7,003 nt of DNA from Candidatus Jordarchaeum madagascarense (GCA_019056875.1 DXJA01000330.1:1-7003); one strand, 5' to 3'; counted from the first letter of the stretch, positions 1-6,717 are shown. Made by a program: numbers and translations. Notes: generated by a model from the letters alone, not told the origin.

Positions 1-262
1 CTAATCATTGTATAAATTAGATTATATTAAGAGCCAATTATGCTATTACCTCTAAGAATCCTTGTTAATAACCATCATAATCGCATATCGCTTCCCCATT
101 CCCATCTTCAATTAGATGTTGCTTCTAATCCTATTAACACTCTGAAGCATTACAGACAGTAGCTTGGAAGGGCTTGTTATTCATTAATCCGGGGATGATC
201 AGGTTGCTCAAGTGTTTAGGCATTCCATTGATGTTATGTTCTTATCTGGGTTGCTCGATGAG
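1..262. other. Non-coding edge region downstream of the flippase gene
   Basis: I see no convincing gene here. The minus strand, which lies 3' of the flippase stop codon, has only very short frames and no clear hairpin followed by a T-tract. On the plus strand a frame from about 167 to 285 reads with one stop and contains the hydrophobic run SIDVMFLSGLLDE. It may be debris of a degraded gene, but it is too short to assign. A GAGCAACC sequence occurs twice on the minus strand just after the flippase stop, at about 207-214 and 249-256, and may be chance. Confidence 0.4.
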
Positions 263-1780
263 TCATGGTTTTTTTGCCGAAGGTAACAAAAAGTTTTCAG
301 CGGTTTTAGCAAGGTTTAGCAATTCGTTCTTATATTTAAACGCTAAAGCAACTTCGAAAATAATCAAACCCAAAATAGATAATTCAAAACTAATTTTAGT
401 GAGAAGGGCAAGAACCGACATACCCACTATAAATATAATTGCCCAGATTGCAGAACTTTTTTCCAAAATATTAATCTTAAAATACCTCCTAGTGAAAAAT
501 GCGAATAATGTGGCGTTGACTATCCAACCTGAAACGAAACCAATCGCAGCTCCAATCATCCCGCCGTATTGATTTAACCCGTTCATACCAAAAACTGGGA
601 TTAATAAAACGCTTAGTATCACTCCCGTAAGCAATGAGGAAACGAGAATTAAAAAGTTCACTACTAGTCTTTTTTTAGCGAAGAAATAGGATCCAACTGG
701 TCTCGAAATATTGGCAATTACAAAACCAATAATGATAATTTTCAAAGGGTCAGCCCCAGTAAGAAACTCTTGGCTAAAGACTAATTCCAAAACCTGATAA
801 GCAAACACGATTACAGGAGCAGAAAATAACAAAGATAAAATTAAAGAATAGTTTGTCGACCTCTTAACCATAGCTACGACTTTCTTCTCTCTTTTAATAG
901 CTGTTAACTCAGAAAGATAGGGATTCAAGGTAGTAGCAAGAGCTATCCCTATATAGCCCATTATTGACGCAAATGTCTGACTGATTCTATAGACACCCAA
1001 AGCGGCCTCTATAAGAAATACACCTATAAGAATCTCGTTAAAACGGGTGAAACTGATGTCAATAAAGGATGACCCCCATCCCCATTTACCAAAATTAAAC
1101 ATATCCTTAAAAAGACCGAAATCGAAAATCTTAACTTTGCCCTCTGATTTAACTACTCGCCTTTTCTCTTTTAAAACAAAGACAAATCCAACCAACCCAG
1201 CCAAGCCATATCCAAGGGCAAGTGCGTATATCACCCCCTCAATGCCAAACCCAAATCCTAGAAAAATGACGACAAAAAGAAGATAAACCGAAGTATATAC
1301 CATGTTCAACATCATAGCTAAACCAAATCTCTGAAAACCATTCAAGATACTACTAAAAATAACTGTAAAGGCTATCAAAGGAAAAATCAAAGTCAAAATT
1401 TGTAGAATGGGTGTCAACCAGTAATTCTGAAAAAATTGAGTTGCGATGAATGGTGATGCAAAAAAGAAAACAACAGTGAACACTGCACTAACCAAAAGAA
1501 TTACGATGCTTGCAGTATTAATAGCTGAACTAACAGAACCAAACTTATTCCTAGCAACAAAATCTGGAATAAAACGTATCAACCCAATACCCATACCAAC
1601 GGGACAAAGAACCGTAAGTAACTCGAGCAAAATTTTTGCAACGCTATAACTTCCATAAAGTTGAGCGCCTATAGCATTTGCAATAATAATAGTATTAATA
1701 GCGGTTAATACAACTATTAGCAGTAAGGTAATATAATTATACAGAGTTCCCGAAAAAACTCTTACACCCTCATCGGACAA
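263..1780 (-). CDS. Wzx-like polysaccharide/lipid-linked oligosaccharide flippase
   Basis: This is an integral membrane protein of 505 residues, the usual size for the polysaccharide biosynthesis (Wzx/RfbX) branch of the MATE/MOP flippase superfamily. About 14 hydrophobic segments can be picked out, near residues 13-37, 46-68, 88-112, 122-146, 158-178, 181-204, 235-257, 268-285, 311-333, 345-360, 372-394, 405-429, 442-461 and 464-481. Family-like features are IGAQLYGSYSVA (37-48, between helices 1 and 2), GIGLIRFIPDF (64-74), the SILNGFQRFG loop (144-153), and basic cytoplasmic loops at 204-217 and 295-307. The inferred role is to move undecaprenyl- or dolichyl-linked oligosaccharides built by the neighbouring glycosyltransferases across the membrane. 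The start is TTG. An in-frame TAG lies about ten codons upstream, no ATG lies between it and the TTG, and AGGTG sits 8 nt before the TTG. The gene diverges from the GT4 gene at 2129. The substrate cannot be read from the sequence. Confidence in the family is high. Confidence 0.93.
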   Translation of the reverse strand: MSDEGVRVFSGTLYNYITLLLIVVLTAINTIIIANAIGAQLYGSYSVAKILLELLTVLCPVGMGIGLIRFIPDFVARNKFGSVSSAINTASIVILLVSAVFTVVFFFASPFIATQFFQNYWLTPILQILTLIFPLIAFTVIFSSILNGFQRFGLAMMLNMVYTSVYLLFVVIFLGFGFGIEGVIYALALGYGLAGLVGFVFVLKEKRRVVKSEGKVKIFDFGLFKDMFNFGKWGWGSSFIDISFTRFNEILIGVFLIEAALGVYRISQTFASIMGYIGIALATTLNPYLSELTAIKREKKVVAMVKRSTNYSLILSLLFSAPVIVFAYQVLELVFSQEFLTGADPLKIIIIGFVIANISRPVGSYFFAKKRLVVNFLILVSSLLTGVILSVLLIPVFGMNGLNQYGGMIGAAIGFVSGWIVNATLFAFFTRRYFKINILEKSSAIWAIIFIVGMSVLALLTKISFELSILGLIIFEVALAFKYKNELLNLAKTAENFLLPSAKKP

Positions 1781-1788
1781 TTCGTTAA

Positions 1789-1793
1789 CACCT
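1789..1793 (-). promoter_or_regulatory. Ribosome binding site that fixes the TTG start of the flippase
   Basis: On the minus strand the sequence is AGGTG, then TTAACGAA (8 nt), then TTG. AGGTG matches the prokaryotic anti-Shine-Dalgarno complement AGGAGGTGAT, and the spacing is ideal. No ATG or GTG start lies between this site and the upstream in-frame TAG, so the site supports the non-canonical TTG. Confidence 0.7.
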
Positions 1794-1832
1794 TTTATGA
1801 TGAACGTATTTTTCTAAAATAAGTAAACTTCG

Positions 1833-1848
1833 CCTAAATAAGCTTTCT
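1833..1848 (-). promoter_or_regulatory. Candidate archaeal BRE/TATA promoter of the flippase gene
   Basis: The minus strand reads AGAAAGCTTATTTAGG, a purine-rich BRE-like stretch followed by a TATA-like CTTATTTA box. Initiation about 25 bases downstream would leave a leader of roughly 30-40 nt containing the AGGTG site. A second AT box further upstream (about 1860-1871, AAATTATAAAC on the minus strand) is an alternative. The call is by pattern only. Confidence 0.4.
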
Positions 1849-1948
1849 ATAAGGGATGCGTTTATAATTTGAGAGAAGATACTACACGCAATAAATTTTG
1901 ATGGCTATAGTGGTGTTTCAACAGATAGTGTCAACTTAAGGTTTATTT

Positions 1949-1987
1949 GGAGGGATCCTCCTATTTTTGATTCGAATAGGATCCTCC
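1949..1987. repeat. Imperfect inverted repeat in the divergent spacer
   Basis: GGAGGGATCCT (1949-1959) pairs with AGGATCCTCC (1978-1987), giving a 10-bp stem with one bulged G around an 18-nt loop. The left arm is also nearly self-palindromic (GGAGG-GAT-CCTCC). It stands out by its GC content within the 348-base spacer 1781-2128, roughly midway between the promoter candidates of the two divergent genes. It could be an operator, a transcribed hairpin, or a scar of an inserted element. The rest of the spacer shows no gene. Confidence 0.5.
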
Positions 1988-2050
1988 ACAGGATATTAAT
2001 GAGGGATATATTAGAAAGCCCATCACAAAAATCTTATTTAAGAACGAAGT

Positions 2051-2062
2051 GTTTTACATATA
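2051..2062 (+). promoter_or_regulatory. Candidate TATA box of the first GT4 gene
   Basis: GTTTTACATATA is AT-rich with purine-rich GAACGAAG just upstream, which fits an archaeal BRE/TATA pair. Initiation about 25 bases downstream gives a leader of about 45 nt that would include the GAGGG site. A second candidate, CTTATTTAAG at 2033-2042, resembles the flippase box CTTATTTAGG on the other strand. I cannot tell which is used. Confidence 0.35.
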
Positions 2063-2116
2063 GGCTGATTCACAGAGTAATGCCCAAATAACTAAGATTA
2101 TCCGGTCAAACAAGAT

Positions 2117-2121
2117 GAGGG
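2117..2121 (+). promoter_or_regulatory. Ribosome binding site of the first GT4 gene
   Basis: GAGGG is followed by 7 nt and the ATG at 2129, which is normal Shine-Dalgarno spacing. A further in-frame ATG at codon 4 would be 16 nt away, so the first ATG is preferred. Confidence 0.6.
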
Positions 2122-2128
2122 AAAAAAG

Positions 2129-3481
2129 ATGAACATAATGCAAATATGCAATCAACTTGAAGTAGGAGGGACTGAGAGAGTTCTAGAGATAATTACGCGA
2201 TTTCTGAATAAGGATATCTTCAACGTATATGTCTGTGGAATTCAGGGCGGAATTCGGGAGAAGATGTTAAGAGAAGATGGGTTTGATGTCTACATCGTTG
2301 ATGCCAATTATGAAAATTTAGTACAATTAATGAAAGATAAGAGAATTGATATCGTTCATATCCATAGAAGCGGCGAAAATGAACCTCTCCCAATAAAAGC
2401 AGCCAAAAAGGCTAATGTACCTGCCATTATAGAAACGAATGTTTTTGGAAAATACGACAACAGCGAAGCTGGAAAACTGATTGACTTTCACCTTCAAATT
2501 AGTAAAACTGCAAGCTTGAGATATGTTCAGAACGCAGGCACTTCTATAAATAGATTCTTAAATAAATGTAGAGTCCTCTACAATCCAGTCAATCTAGAAG
2601 AATTTGATAAATATAGAGCATCAGAGAAGCAAATGTGGAGATTCAAATCGGAAACAGGTGTCGACAAGAACACGCCCTTAATTTGCAGGGTGGGAAGACC
2701 CGACATTAACAAATGGGATAGCTTTCTAGTTGATATGATGGCGTATCTTGTTAGGAAAGTGCCAGATGTGAGATTTTTGATTGTTGGAGGACTACCTAGA
2801 CTGGTAAGGAGGAAAATAGAAAAACTAGGATTAGAAGAGAACTTCATAGAAACCGGTTTTGCATCAGAAGATAAATTGATAGTAATCTATTGCTCTATTG
2901 ATCTCCTGGCACACAGTTCCCGAATAGGAGAATCATTTGGCTATACGATTGCTGAGGCCATGGCAGCTGGCAAACCAGTGGTGGTTAATTCTACTCCTTG
3001 GGCAGATAATGCACAAATAGAGTTAGTTGATAATGGTAAAACTGGCTTCGTTATGAATACGCCTAAGACTTACGCTGGTGCCGTCGCTTGGCTAATTGAG
3101 AATAAAAAAGAAGCAAAGAAGATGGGACTGGCGGGGCGCAAAAAAGTAGAAAGAGAGTATGATGCAAGAAAAATCACTAAAATGCTTGAAAGATTATATA
3201 TAGAACTCTTGATAGAGAAAGGTGTAAGCGTAGGTCAGGATTTAATTAACAAATACAAAGAGATTCAGTATTTCCCGACAGATTCTGATATTCTAAATTA
3301 TCCAAAAGAGTACAAGAAGAGGTTAAATAATCGTTATGGAGAATCGTCCTCAATAGAGGAATTGCGGTTTAAATTTAAGTGGCTATTGATGCGGGTTAAA
3401 AATTTGCTTATCAAGTGGCTGCCGCTGCGGGTTAAAAATTTGCTTAAAAGGAAGTTGTCCAACCTGCGGTTGCACTTCTAA
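2129..3481 (+). CDS. GT4-type (GT-B fold) glycosyltransferase with C-terminal extension
   Basis: This is a cytoplasmic or peripheral membrane glycosyltransferase, likely retaining and nucleotide-sugar dependent, acting on a surface-glycan precursor. The N-terminal acceptor domain (1-175) begins with the typical QLEVGGTERV glycine loop (9-18) and has the DIVHIHR segment (74-80). The C-terminal donor domain (180-365) has CRVGR (186-190) followed by K195, the LIVGG strand (217-221), and the GT4 E-x7-E signature ESFGYTIAE with E268 and E276, followed by AMAAGKPVV. Family members usually end near residue 360-390. This one runs on to 450 through a segment I do not recognise (about 366-416) and a basic, leucine-rich tail (417-450) that includes a duplicated 12-residue unit. 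The gene stands alone: it diverges from the flippase and converges on the second GT4. Donor sugar and linkage cannot be inferred. An alpha-sugar such as mannose, glucose or GlcNAc is common in the family. Confidence 0.92.
   Translation: MNIMQICNQLEVGGTERVLEIITRFLNKDIFNVYVCGIQGGIREKMLREDGFDVYIVDANYENLVQLMKDKRIDIVHIHRSGENEPLPIKAAKKANVPAIIETNVFGKYDNSEAGKLIDFHLQISKTASLRYVQNAGTSINRFLNKCRVLYNPVNLEEFDKYRASEKQMWRFKSETGVDKNTPLICRVGRPDINKWDSFLVDMMAYLVRKVPDVRFLIVGGLPRLVRRKIEKLGLEENFIETGFASEDKLIVIYCSIDLLAHSSRIGESFGYTIAEAMAAGKPVVVNSTPWADNAQIELVDNGKTGFVMNTPKTYAGAVAWLIENKKEAKKMGLAGRKKVEREYDARKITKMLERLYIELLIEKGVSVGQDLINKYKEIQYFPTDSDILNYPKEYKKRLNNRYGESSSIEELRFKFKWLLMRVKNLLIKWLPLRVKNLLKRKLSNLRLHF
3377..3448 (+). 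repeat. 36-bp in-frame tandem duplication in the GT4 tail
   Basis: Two adjacent 36-base units (3377-3412 and 3413-3448) encode KWLLMRVKNLLI and KWLPLRVKNLLK, residues 417-428 and 429-440. Each unit starts with AAGTGGCT. The cores at 3391-3410 and 3427-3446 are identical over 20 bases, starting GCGGGTTAAAAA, which points to recent duplication rather than convergence. A shorter, degenerate relative (RFKFK, residues 413-417) precedes them. The unit has positive charges and leucines spaced as in an amphipathic helix. Confidence 0.85.
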
Positions 3482-3661
3482 GATTATTATTAACTACAGG
3501 TTTAAAAATGTGAACATATGTATTCTGTATTCAATTATTCCTGTTATATGTACACTAAGTGGATATTTTCGATCTACACATTCTAAGAATTCTGCGCTCG
3601 TCGAGTTACCGCATTTCCCTCTTGTAGTATTCAAAGTTGTTAGATGTTAGCATAAATGAGT

Positions 3662-4879
3662 TCACCTTTTCTCAGCTAAATCTGAATATAATTCGTACCA
3701 TTTCTTCGCAAGTCTATCCCATTGAAGATTCTCTTCAACATACTTTCTAGCATTTAACCCCATCCTATTACGAAGCTCCTCATTTTCAAGGAGTTTCAAT
3801 ATTGCATCAGCTAAGGCTTTAGGATCTCTAGGCGGTATCAGATATCCATGAACACCATCCTTGACATGCTCATCTGTAAAGCCAACCTTGGTTGCTACTA
3901 TAGGTCTTCCTAAAGCCATCGCCTCCTTGATAGCTAATGGAAAAGTCTCGGAAAGACTTGGGTGCACATAGATATCACAAAGTTTGTAATATCTTTCCAG
4001 GTTATTTCTCAGCACGTAACCTTCAAAGATTACTTTATTTTCTACTCCGAGTTCCTTTGTTATCTTCATTAGAGTTGATTCATAAGAACCTCTGCCCACT
4101 ATCCTAAGCCTAACATTGCTTAATTCATCTATTATGTACACCATGGATTGCAATAGATATTCGATGCCTTTCCTTTTTATTAAACTACCAACTGTAAGCA
4201 GTTCCAAATACTTCTTTGCTATTGGGTGCGTGTATCTGAATTTCTCTACTTCAACCCCCGCAGGTATAACAACCAGTTTCTTATTCTTAATAAGATCATG
4301 ATAAGTTCGCTTATAAAGATCGAGAGAATTCTTACTATCAAAGACTAGGGCATCACTCACACTAAGGGTTTTTTCGTTCATAGCTCTAATCAGTTTGAAA
4401 TACTTCAAAGATTCGGGGAAATTGCTTCGGACTTGCCTCAAAAAACTTGAGACATTTTTAACGGTTAGAGGAGGTTGTAAAGGACCCACTACGAATGGCT
4501 TGCCACCAAGTCCATTTAGCACCGCTAACATATTTCTGCCAGTCCTAAAGGTAAAAGGAAACATGTGATGGATTACCTCAAACCTCTTTTCTTTCAAAAG
4601 CCTCCTTCCAACATGATAATATAAAACCATGAAATTCAGCTCATCAACCAAAGGTAAAGGATGTTTATTTAAAAGGCTATAAATGGTTATTCGAGGGATG
4701 CATTCTCCAAGTCTGAACCTGCCGCAAATCGCGTTAAAAGATATATTGCTATAGTTCCTGACAATATATTTCATAATGTTAACTACCCACATTTCTTCAC
4801 TTCCAAAGCCCTCGCCCAAAAGTAAATGCGCAGGAACGACTAAAACGTTTATTTTTTTAATAGTTCGCAAGTTGTGCAT
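3662..4879 (-). CDS. GT4-type (GT-B fold) glycosyltransferase
   Basis: This is a 405-residue glycosyltransferase of the large GT4/group 1 class. The N-terminal domain (1-200) opens with a hydrophobic strand NVLVVPAHLLLGEGFGSEE (11-29, with the glycine loop) and carries the interdomain GPLQPP motif (132-137). The donor domain (about 203-390) shows VVIPAGVEVEKF (203-214), TVGSLIKRKGIEYLL (229-243, the conserved G..K.KG loop), RLRIVGRGSYE (257-267), and the E-x7-E signature ETFPLAIKE with E311 and E319, followed by AMALGRPIVAT. The closing NARKYVEENLQW (376-387) is also typical. It is closer to the family consensus than the GT4 at 2129 and has no extension. It would extend a lipid-linked glycan on the cytoplasmic face. 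The ATG at 4879 is only 1 nt from AGGAG, so a TTG at codon 4 (4868-4870) is a serious alternative start. Sugar specificity is unknown. Confidence 0.93.
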   Translation of the reverse strand: MHNLRTIKKINVLVVPAHLLLGEGFGSEEMWVVNIMKYIVRNYSNISFNAICGRFRLGECIPRITIYSLLNKHPLPLVDELNFMVLYYHVGRRLLKEKRFEVIHHMFPFTFRTGRNMLAVLNGLGGKPFVVGPLQPPLTVKNVSSFLRQVRSNFPESLKYFKLIRAMNEKTLSVSDALVFDSKNSLDLYKRTYHDLIKNKKLVVIPAGVEVEKFRYTHPIAKKYLELLTVGSLIKRKGIEYLLQSMVYIIDELSNVRLRIVGRGSYESTLMKITKELGVENKVIFEGYVLRNNLERYYKLCDIYVHPSLSETFPLAIKEAMALGRPIVATKVGFTDEHVKDGVHGYLIPPRDPKALADAILKLLENEELRNRMGLNARKYVEENLQWDRLAKKWYELYSDLAEKR

Positions 4880-4880
4880 A

Positions 4881-4885
4881 CTCCT
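4881..4885 (-). promoter_or_regulatory. Shine-Dalgarno site that questions the annotated start of the second GT4
   Basis: AGGAG on the minus strand lies 1 nt before the first ATG but 10 nt before an in-frame TTG (4868-4870, codon 4). If this site is used, initiation at the TTG gives a protein three residues shorter. No conserved residue is affected either way. Confidence 0.5.
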
Positions 4886-4892
4886 AGATGAG

Positions 4893-4909
4893 AGGGGACG
4901 AAAGCCCCT
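4893..4909 (-). other. Short hairpin in the leader of the second GT4
   Basis: AGGGG and CCCCT flank a 7-nt loop (ACGAAAG on the plus strand), between the candidate TATA box and the Shine-Dalgarno site of the GT4 gene. It could shape the leader RNA. A stem of only 5 bp is weak evidence. Confidence 0.35.
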
Positions 4910-4940
4910 TGTTGATTCTTCTTTCTATGAACAGATTTCA

Positions 4941-4956
4941 AAAATAAAATCTTTTC
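4941..4956 (-). promoter_or_regulatory. Candidate BRE/TATA promoter of the second GT4
   Basis: The minus strand reads GAAAAG followed by ATTTTATTTT, a purine-rich BRE and TATA-like pair. A start point about 25 bases downstream leaves a leader of about 40 nt. The box lies just outside the transposase relic, so the relic's insertion did not remove it, or the promoter formed at the junction. Confidence 0.4.
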
Positions 4957-4980
4957 GGGTGCAATTTTCCGCAAAACTAT

Positions 4981-5446
4981 GAAGTAATACTCCCTCTTGA
5001 AGAGCTGTCGGAGTACACCCAAAAAAACTTGGAGATCAAACGCTGCTGGCACCTCACCCCCCTCGAGGACATCCTCAGAGCGTACCAGATATCAAAGAGC
5101 TGATTCTTCAAACTGATAAAGAAATTCACCCGAGGAGGATCCGCGGTACTGGAGGACAGAAGAGGAAGACCAAAAGCAGCAGCCCAGAAAGGAGGAGGAA
5201 GAGGCGGCAGCATCATAGGTCAGCCGGTGCAGGAGCTGATAATCAATCAAGAAGGGAGACCCCCAACTGGGCTCAAGGAGAATAGAGAACTTAATCGGTT
5301 CCGAGGGTCTCTTCAGTCACATGACCATTCACCGCCTTCTTAAGAGAGGAGTCTTGTGGAACTTCACCCCTACAGGCGCCGCACCCCTCAAAACGGTGCG
5401 AAAAAGTGAGCCCAACATCTGCTGGGACATCGATTTCTGCTATTAA
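4981..5446 (+). pseudogene. Decayed and truncated transposase (HTH plus start of DDE/rve domain)
   Basis: The plus strand reads as pieces of one protein in different frames. Frame from 4981: EVILPLEELSEY, then EDILRAYQISKS, an in-frame TGA at 5101, then FFKLIKKFTRGGSAVLEDRR and GRPK. This is a first helix-turn-helix with the usual basic linker. Near 5241-5280 another frame gives SRRETPNWAQG, like the ..ReNPtWG.. second HTH of IS481/IS3-type transposases. The first frame resumes with NRELNRF, and a third frame from about 5312 gives SHMTIHRLLKRGVLW and ends KSEPNICWDIDFCY before TAA at 5444. WDIDF fits the first catalytic Asp of an rve-type DDE domain. The remaining catalytic domain is absent. 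The segment is visibly richer in G+C and in CTC, GAG and AGG codons than the flanking genes, which fits acquisition from elsewhere. I saw no terminal inverted repeats. The exact IS family is uncertain. Confidence 0.7.
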
Positions 5447-5766
5447 AAGTCATTTTAAGGGTGGTAATTAGAAGAGGAGAAGATGGCTTGAGAAAATAGA
5501 GTTTTGATCTACCGAGAGGTGTACCTAGAAAAAGTGAACCTTTGAAAATTGAGGGTTCTGTCAAAATATGTTGTGAATGTCCTAATGATAACTCAATAAG
5601 AAAAGGTTGTATGTAATAACTCATTCCTTTTATTAGAAAACTTTGGGTCGGCAAATTATGAAACTGATGAATCCTCTTCTTCTTTGTACTTTTGTTATAC
5701 CCATAAGTTCGATAATTTAAGGCTTTTATTTTCCCGATTCTCTAAATAAAACCGTATTTTTATATC
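5447..5766. other. Unassigned sequence between transposase relic and GT2 gene
   Basis: No intact gene is supported. On the plus strand one frame (5443-5616) stays open apart from a single TAG at 5497 and reads like protein: LKVILRVVIRRGEDGLRK, stop, SFDLPRGVPRKSEPLKIEG, then SVKICCECPNDNSIRKGCM before TAATAA. It has no good start codon or ribosome binding site and matches no family I recognise. It may be the remains of a gene interrupted by the transposon. Positions 5617-5766 are AT-rich with no frame of note. Confidence 0.35.
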
Positions 5767-5782
5767 GCCCACACAGTTGGGC
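5767..5782 (-). terminator. Possible terminator hairpin of the GT2 gene
   Basis: The minus strand has GCCCA, a 6-nt loop, then TGGGC, beginning 6 nt after the TGA stop of the GT2 gene. It is followed by GATATAAAAATACGG and TTTTATTT. The stem is short and the T-run is not immediate, so this is a modest candidate. Archaeal termination depends mainly on T-tracts. Confidence 0.4.
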
Positions 5783-5788
5783 ATCATT

Positions 5789-6673
5789 TCAATGGTGTCT
5801 TCTTCTCAAGCAATACTTTAGGGAATCACTTCTAGCTCTTAAAACATCTTTTATGAATCTTATGTTTGCTGGCGCCCTAACGAATTCGTATAATGCAAAA
5901 ATATTGAAGAAGAACAATAAATCCAAAGCAAGGAAAATATTTTTGTGCTTGTAATTTTTACAACAGTATATAACTCTATTTCGATGCATATGGTAAGTTG
6001 TATATTGAGATAATCTTTTTGACCGCTTCGGAGTGTTGTGCCACACAACTGCTCTAGGAGTATAGTAAATTTTGTATCCCCCTTTCCGTATTCTAGAACA
6101 AAGGTCAGTCTCCTCGTAATAGGCAGTCAAGTCCTCGTCGAGAAGACCCACTTCATCAAGGAGCCTTTTTCTTATAAGCATCGCGCACCCCGAAACATAA
6201 TCAATACTCCCCTCCTCGTCACTCAAAGCCCGGCTTCGGGAAAATCCACCATAATAAACTTTAGCTCCAGAGACTTGTAGATCATTAGAATTGTAATAAA
6301 ATATTTTCCCACCGACTGCGCCAATCTTTTGATCTTGTTCCATGAGTTCTACGAGTTCCCTAAGCCAGCCTTTCTCTGCGATAGCATCTTGATTAAAAAG
6401 AGCTACGTACTTGCCCTTTGCAACCCTTATTCCAATATTATTTCCAGCTGAAAAACCCAAATTGCTTTTATTTCTTATTACCCTAATATTCTTATACTTA
6501 TTTTGATATTCTTCGGCAATTTTGCAGCTATTGTCTGTTGAACCGTTATCCACATAGATAATCTCGTAATAATCTTTTGAAAAATTAAGATTAAAAAGAG
6601 AATCAAATGCATCTCTTAAGTATTTTTCACCATTATATCCAAGTACTATAATAGATACTTTAATATCGCTCAT
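5789..6673 (-). CDS. GT2 family (GT-A fold) glycosyltransferase, rhamnosyltransferase-like
   Basis: This is a 294-residue inverting-type GT-A glycosyltransferase that would add one sugar to a glycan precursor at the cytoplasmic membrane face. Visible in order: the nucleotide-binding start VSIIVLGYNGEKYL (6-19), IIYVDNGSTDNS (38-49), RNKSNLGFSAGNN (67-79), the metal-binding DXD-position motif NQD (94-96, the variant common in the WbbL/rhamnosyl group), GAVGGKI (118-124), SGCAMLIRKRLLDEVGLLDE (161-180), and the acceptor/base motif YYEETDLCSRIRKGGY (185-200). A hydrophobic stretch at 245-265 plus a basic C-terminal tail (277-294) suggests peripheral membrane attachment. The length is typical. 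The ATG is backed by a close promoter rather than a strong Shine-Dalgarno (only GACGGAT precedes it). It lies alone, with a divergent small ORF upstream and the transposase relic downstream. Rhamnose transfer is only one family possibility; the sugar is unproven. Confidence 0.94.
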   Translation of the reverse strand: MSDIKVSIIVLGYNGEKYLRDAFDSLFNLNFSKDYYEIIYVDNGSTDNSCKIAEEYQNKYKNIRVIRNKSNLGFSAGNNIGIRVAKGKYVALFNQDAIAEKGWLRELVELMEQDQKIGAVGGKIFYYNSNDLQVSGAKVYYGGFSRSRALSDEEGSIDYVSGCAMLIRKRLLDEVGLLDEDLTAYYEETDLCSRIRKGGYKIYYTPRAVVWHNTPKRSKRLSQYTTYHMHRNRVIYCCKNYKHKNIFLALDLLFFFNIFALYEFVRAPANIRFIKDVLRARSDSLKYCLRRRHH

Positions 6674-6701
6674 ATCCGTCTCAAAATTATTTGAAAATCA
6701 G

Positions 6702-6717
6702 TATTTTAATATCTTTC
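6702..6717 (-). promoter_or_regulatory. Candidate BRE/TATA promoter of the GT2 gene
   Basis: The minus strand reads GAAAG followed by ATATTAAAATA. Its centre is about 34 bases from the ATG at 6673, so the predicted RNA start would leave a leader of under about 10 nt. That matches the lack of a good Shine-Dalgarno site and suggests a leaderless or near-leaderless mRNA. Confidence 0.45.

Noticed and set aside
167..285. Plus-strand fragment containing SIDVMFLSGLLDE as a possible gene remnant
   Set aside because: It is short, interrupted by a stop, runs into the end of the flippase gene, and matches no family I recognise. Chance is equally likely.
174..572. Plus-strand frame of 132 codons starting at TTG
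   Set aside because: Most of it lies antisense to the C-terminal end of the well-supported flippase gene. The protein has no family features and the start has no ribosome binding site.
1949..1987. CRISPR repeat pair
   Set aside because: There are only two short copies in inverted orientation, with no regular spacers and no cas genes.
3482..3661. Terminators or a small gene in the convergent gap
   Set aside because: No stable hairpin, long T-run on either strand, or frame with a start signal was seen.
4849..5216. Minus-strand frames overlapping the second GT4 start and the transposase HTH region
   Set aside because: Their proline- and serine-rich translations are what the antisense of the GGA/AGG-rich plus-strand coding remnant would give.
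5497..5499. TAG read as pyrrolysine in the 5443-5616 frame
   Set aside because: There is no pyrrolysine gene or context in the window, and the flanking frame lacks a start and a known family. Ordinary pseudogene decay is simpler.
5388..5654. Minus-strand 88-codon frame over the end of the transposase relic
   Set aside because: Its sequence is low-information and antisense to the plus-strand frames that carry recognisable motifs. There is no ribosome binding site.
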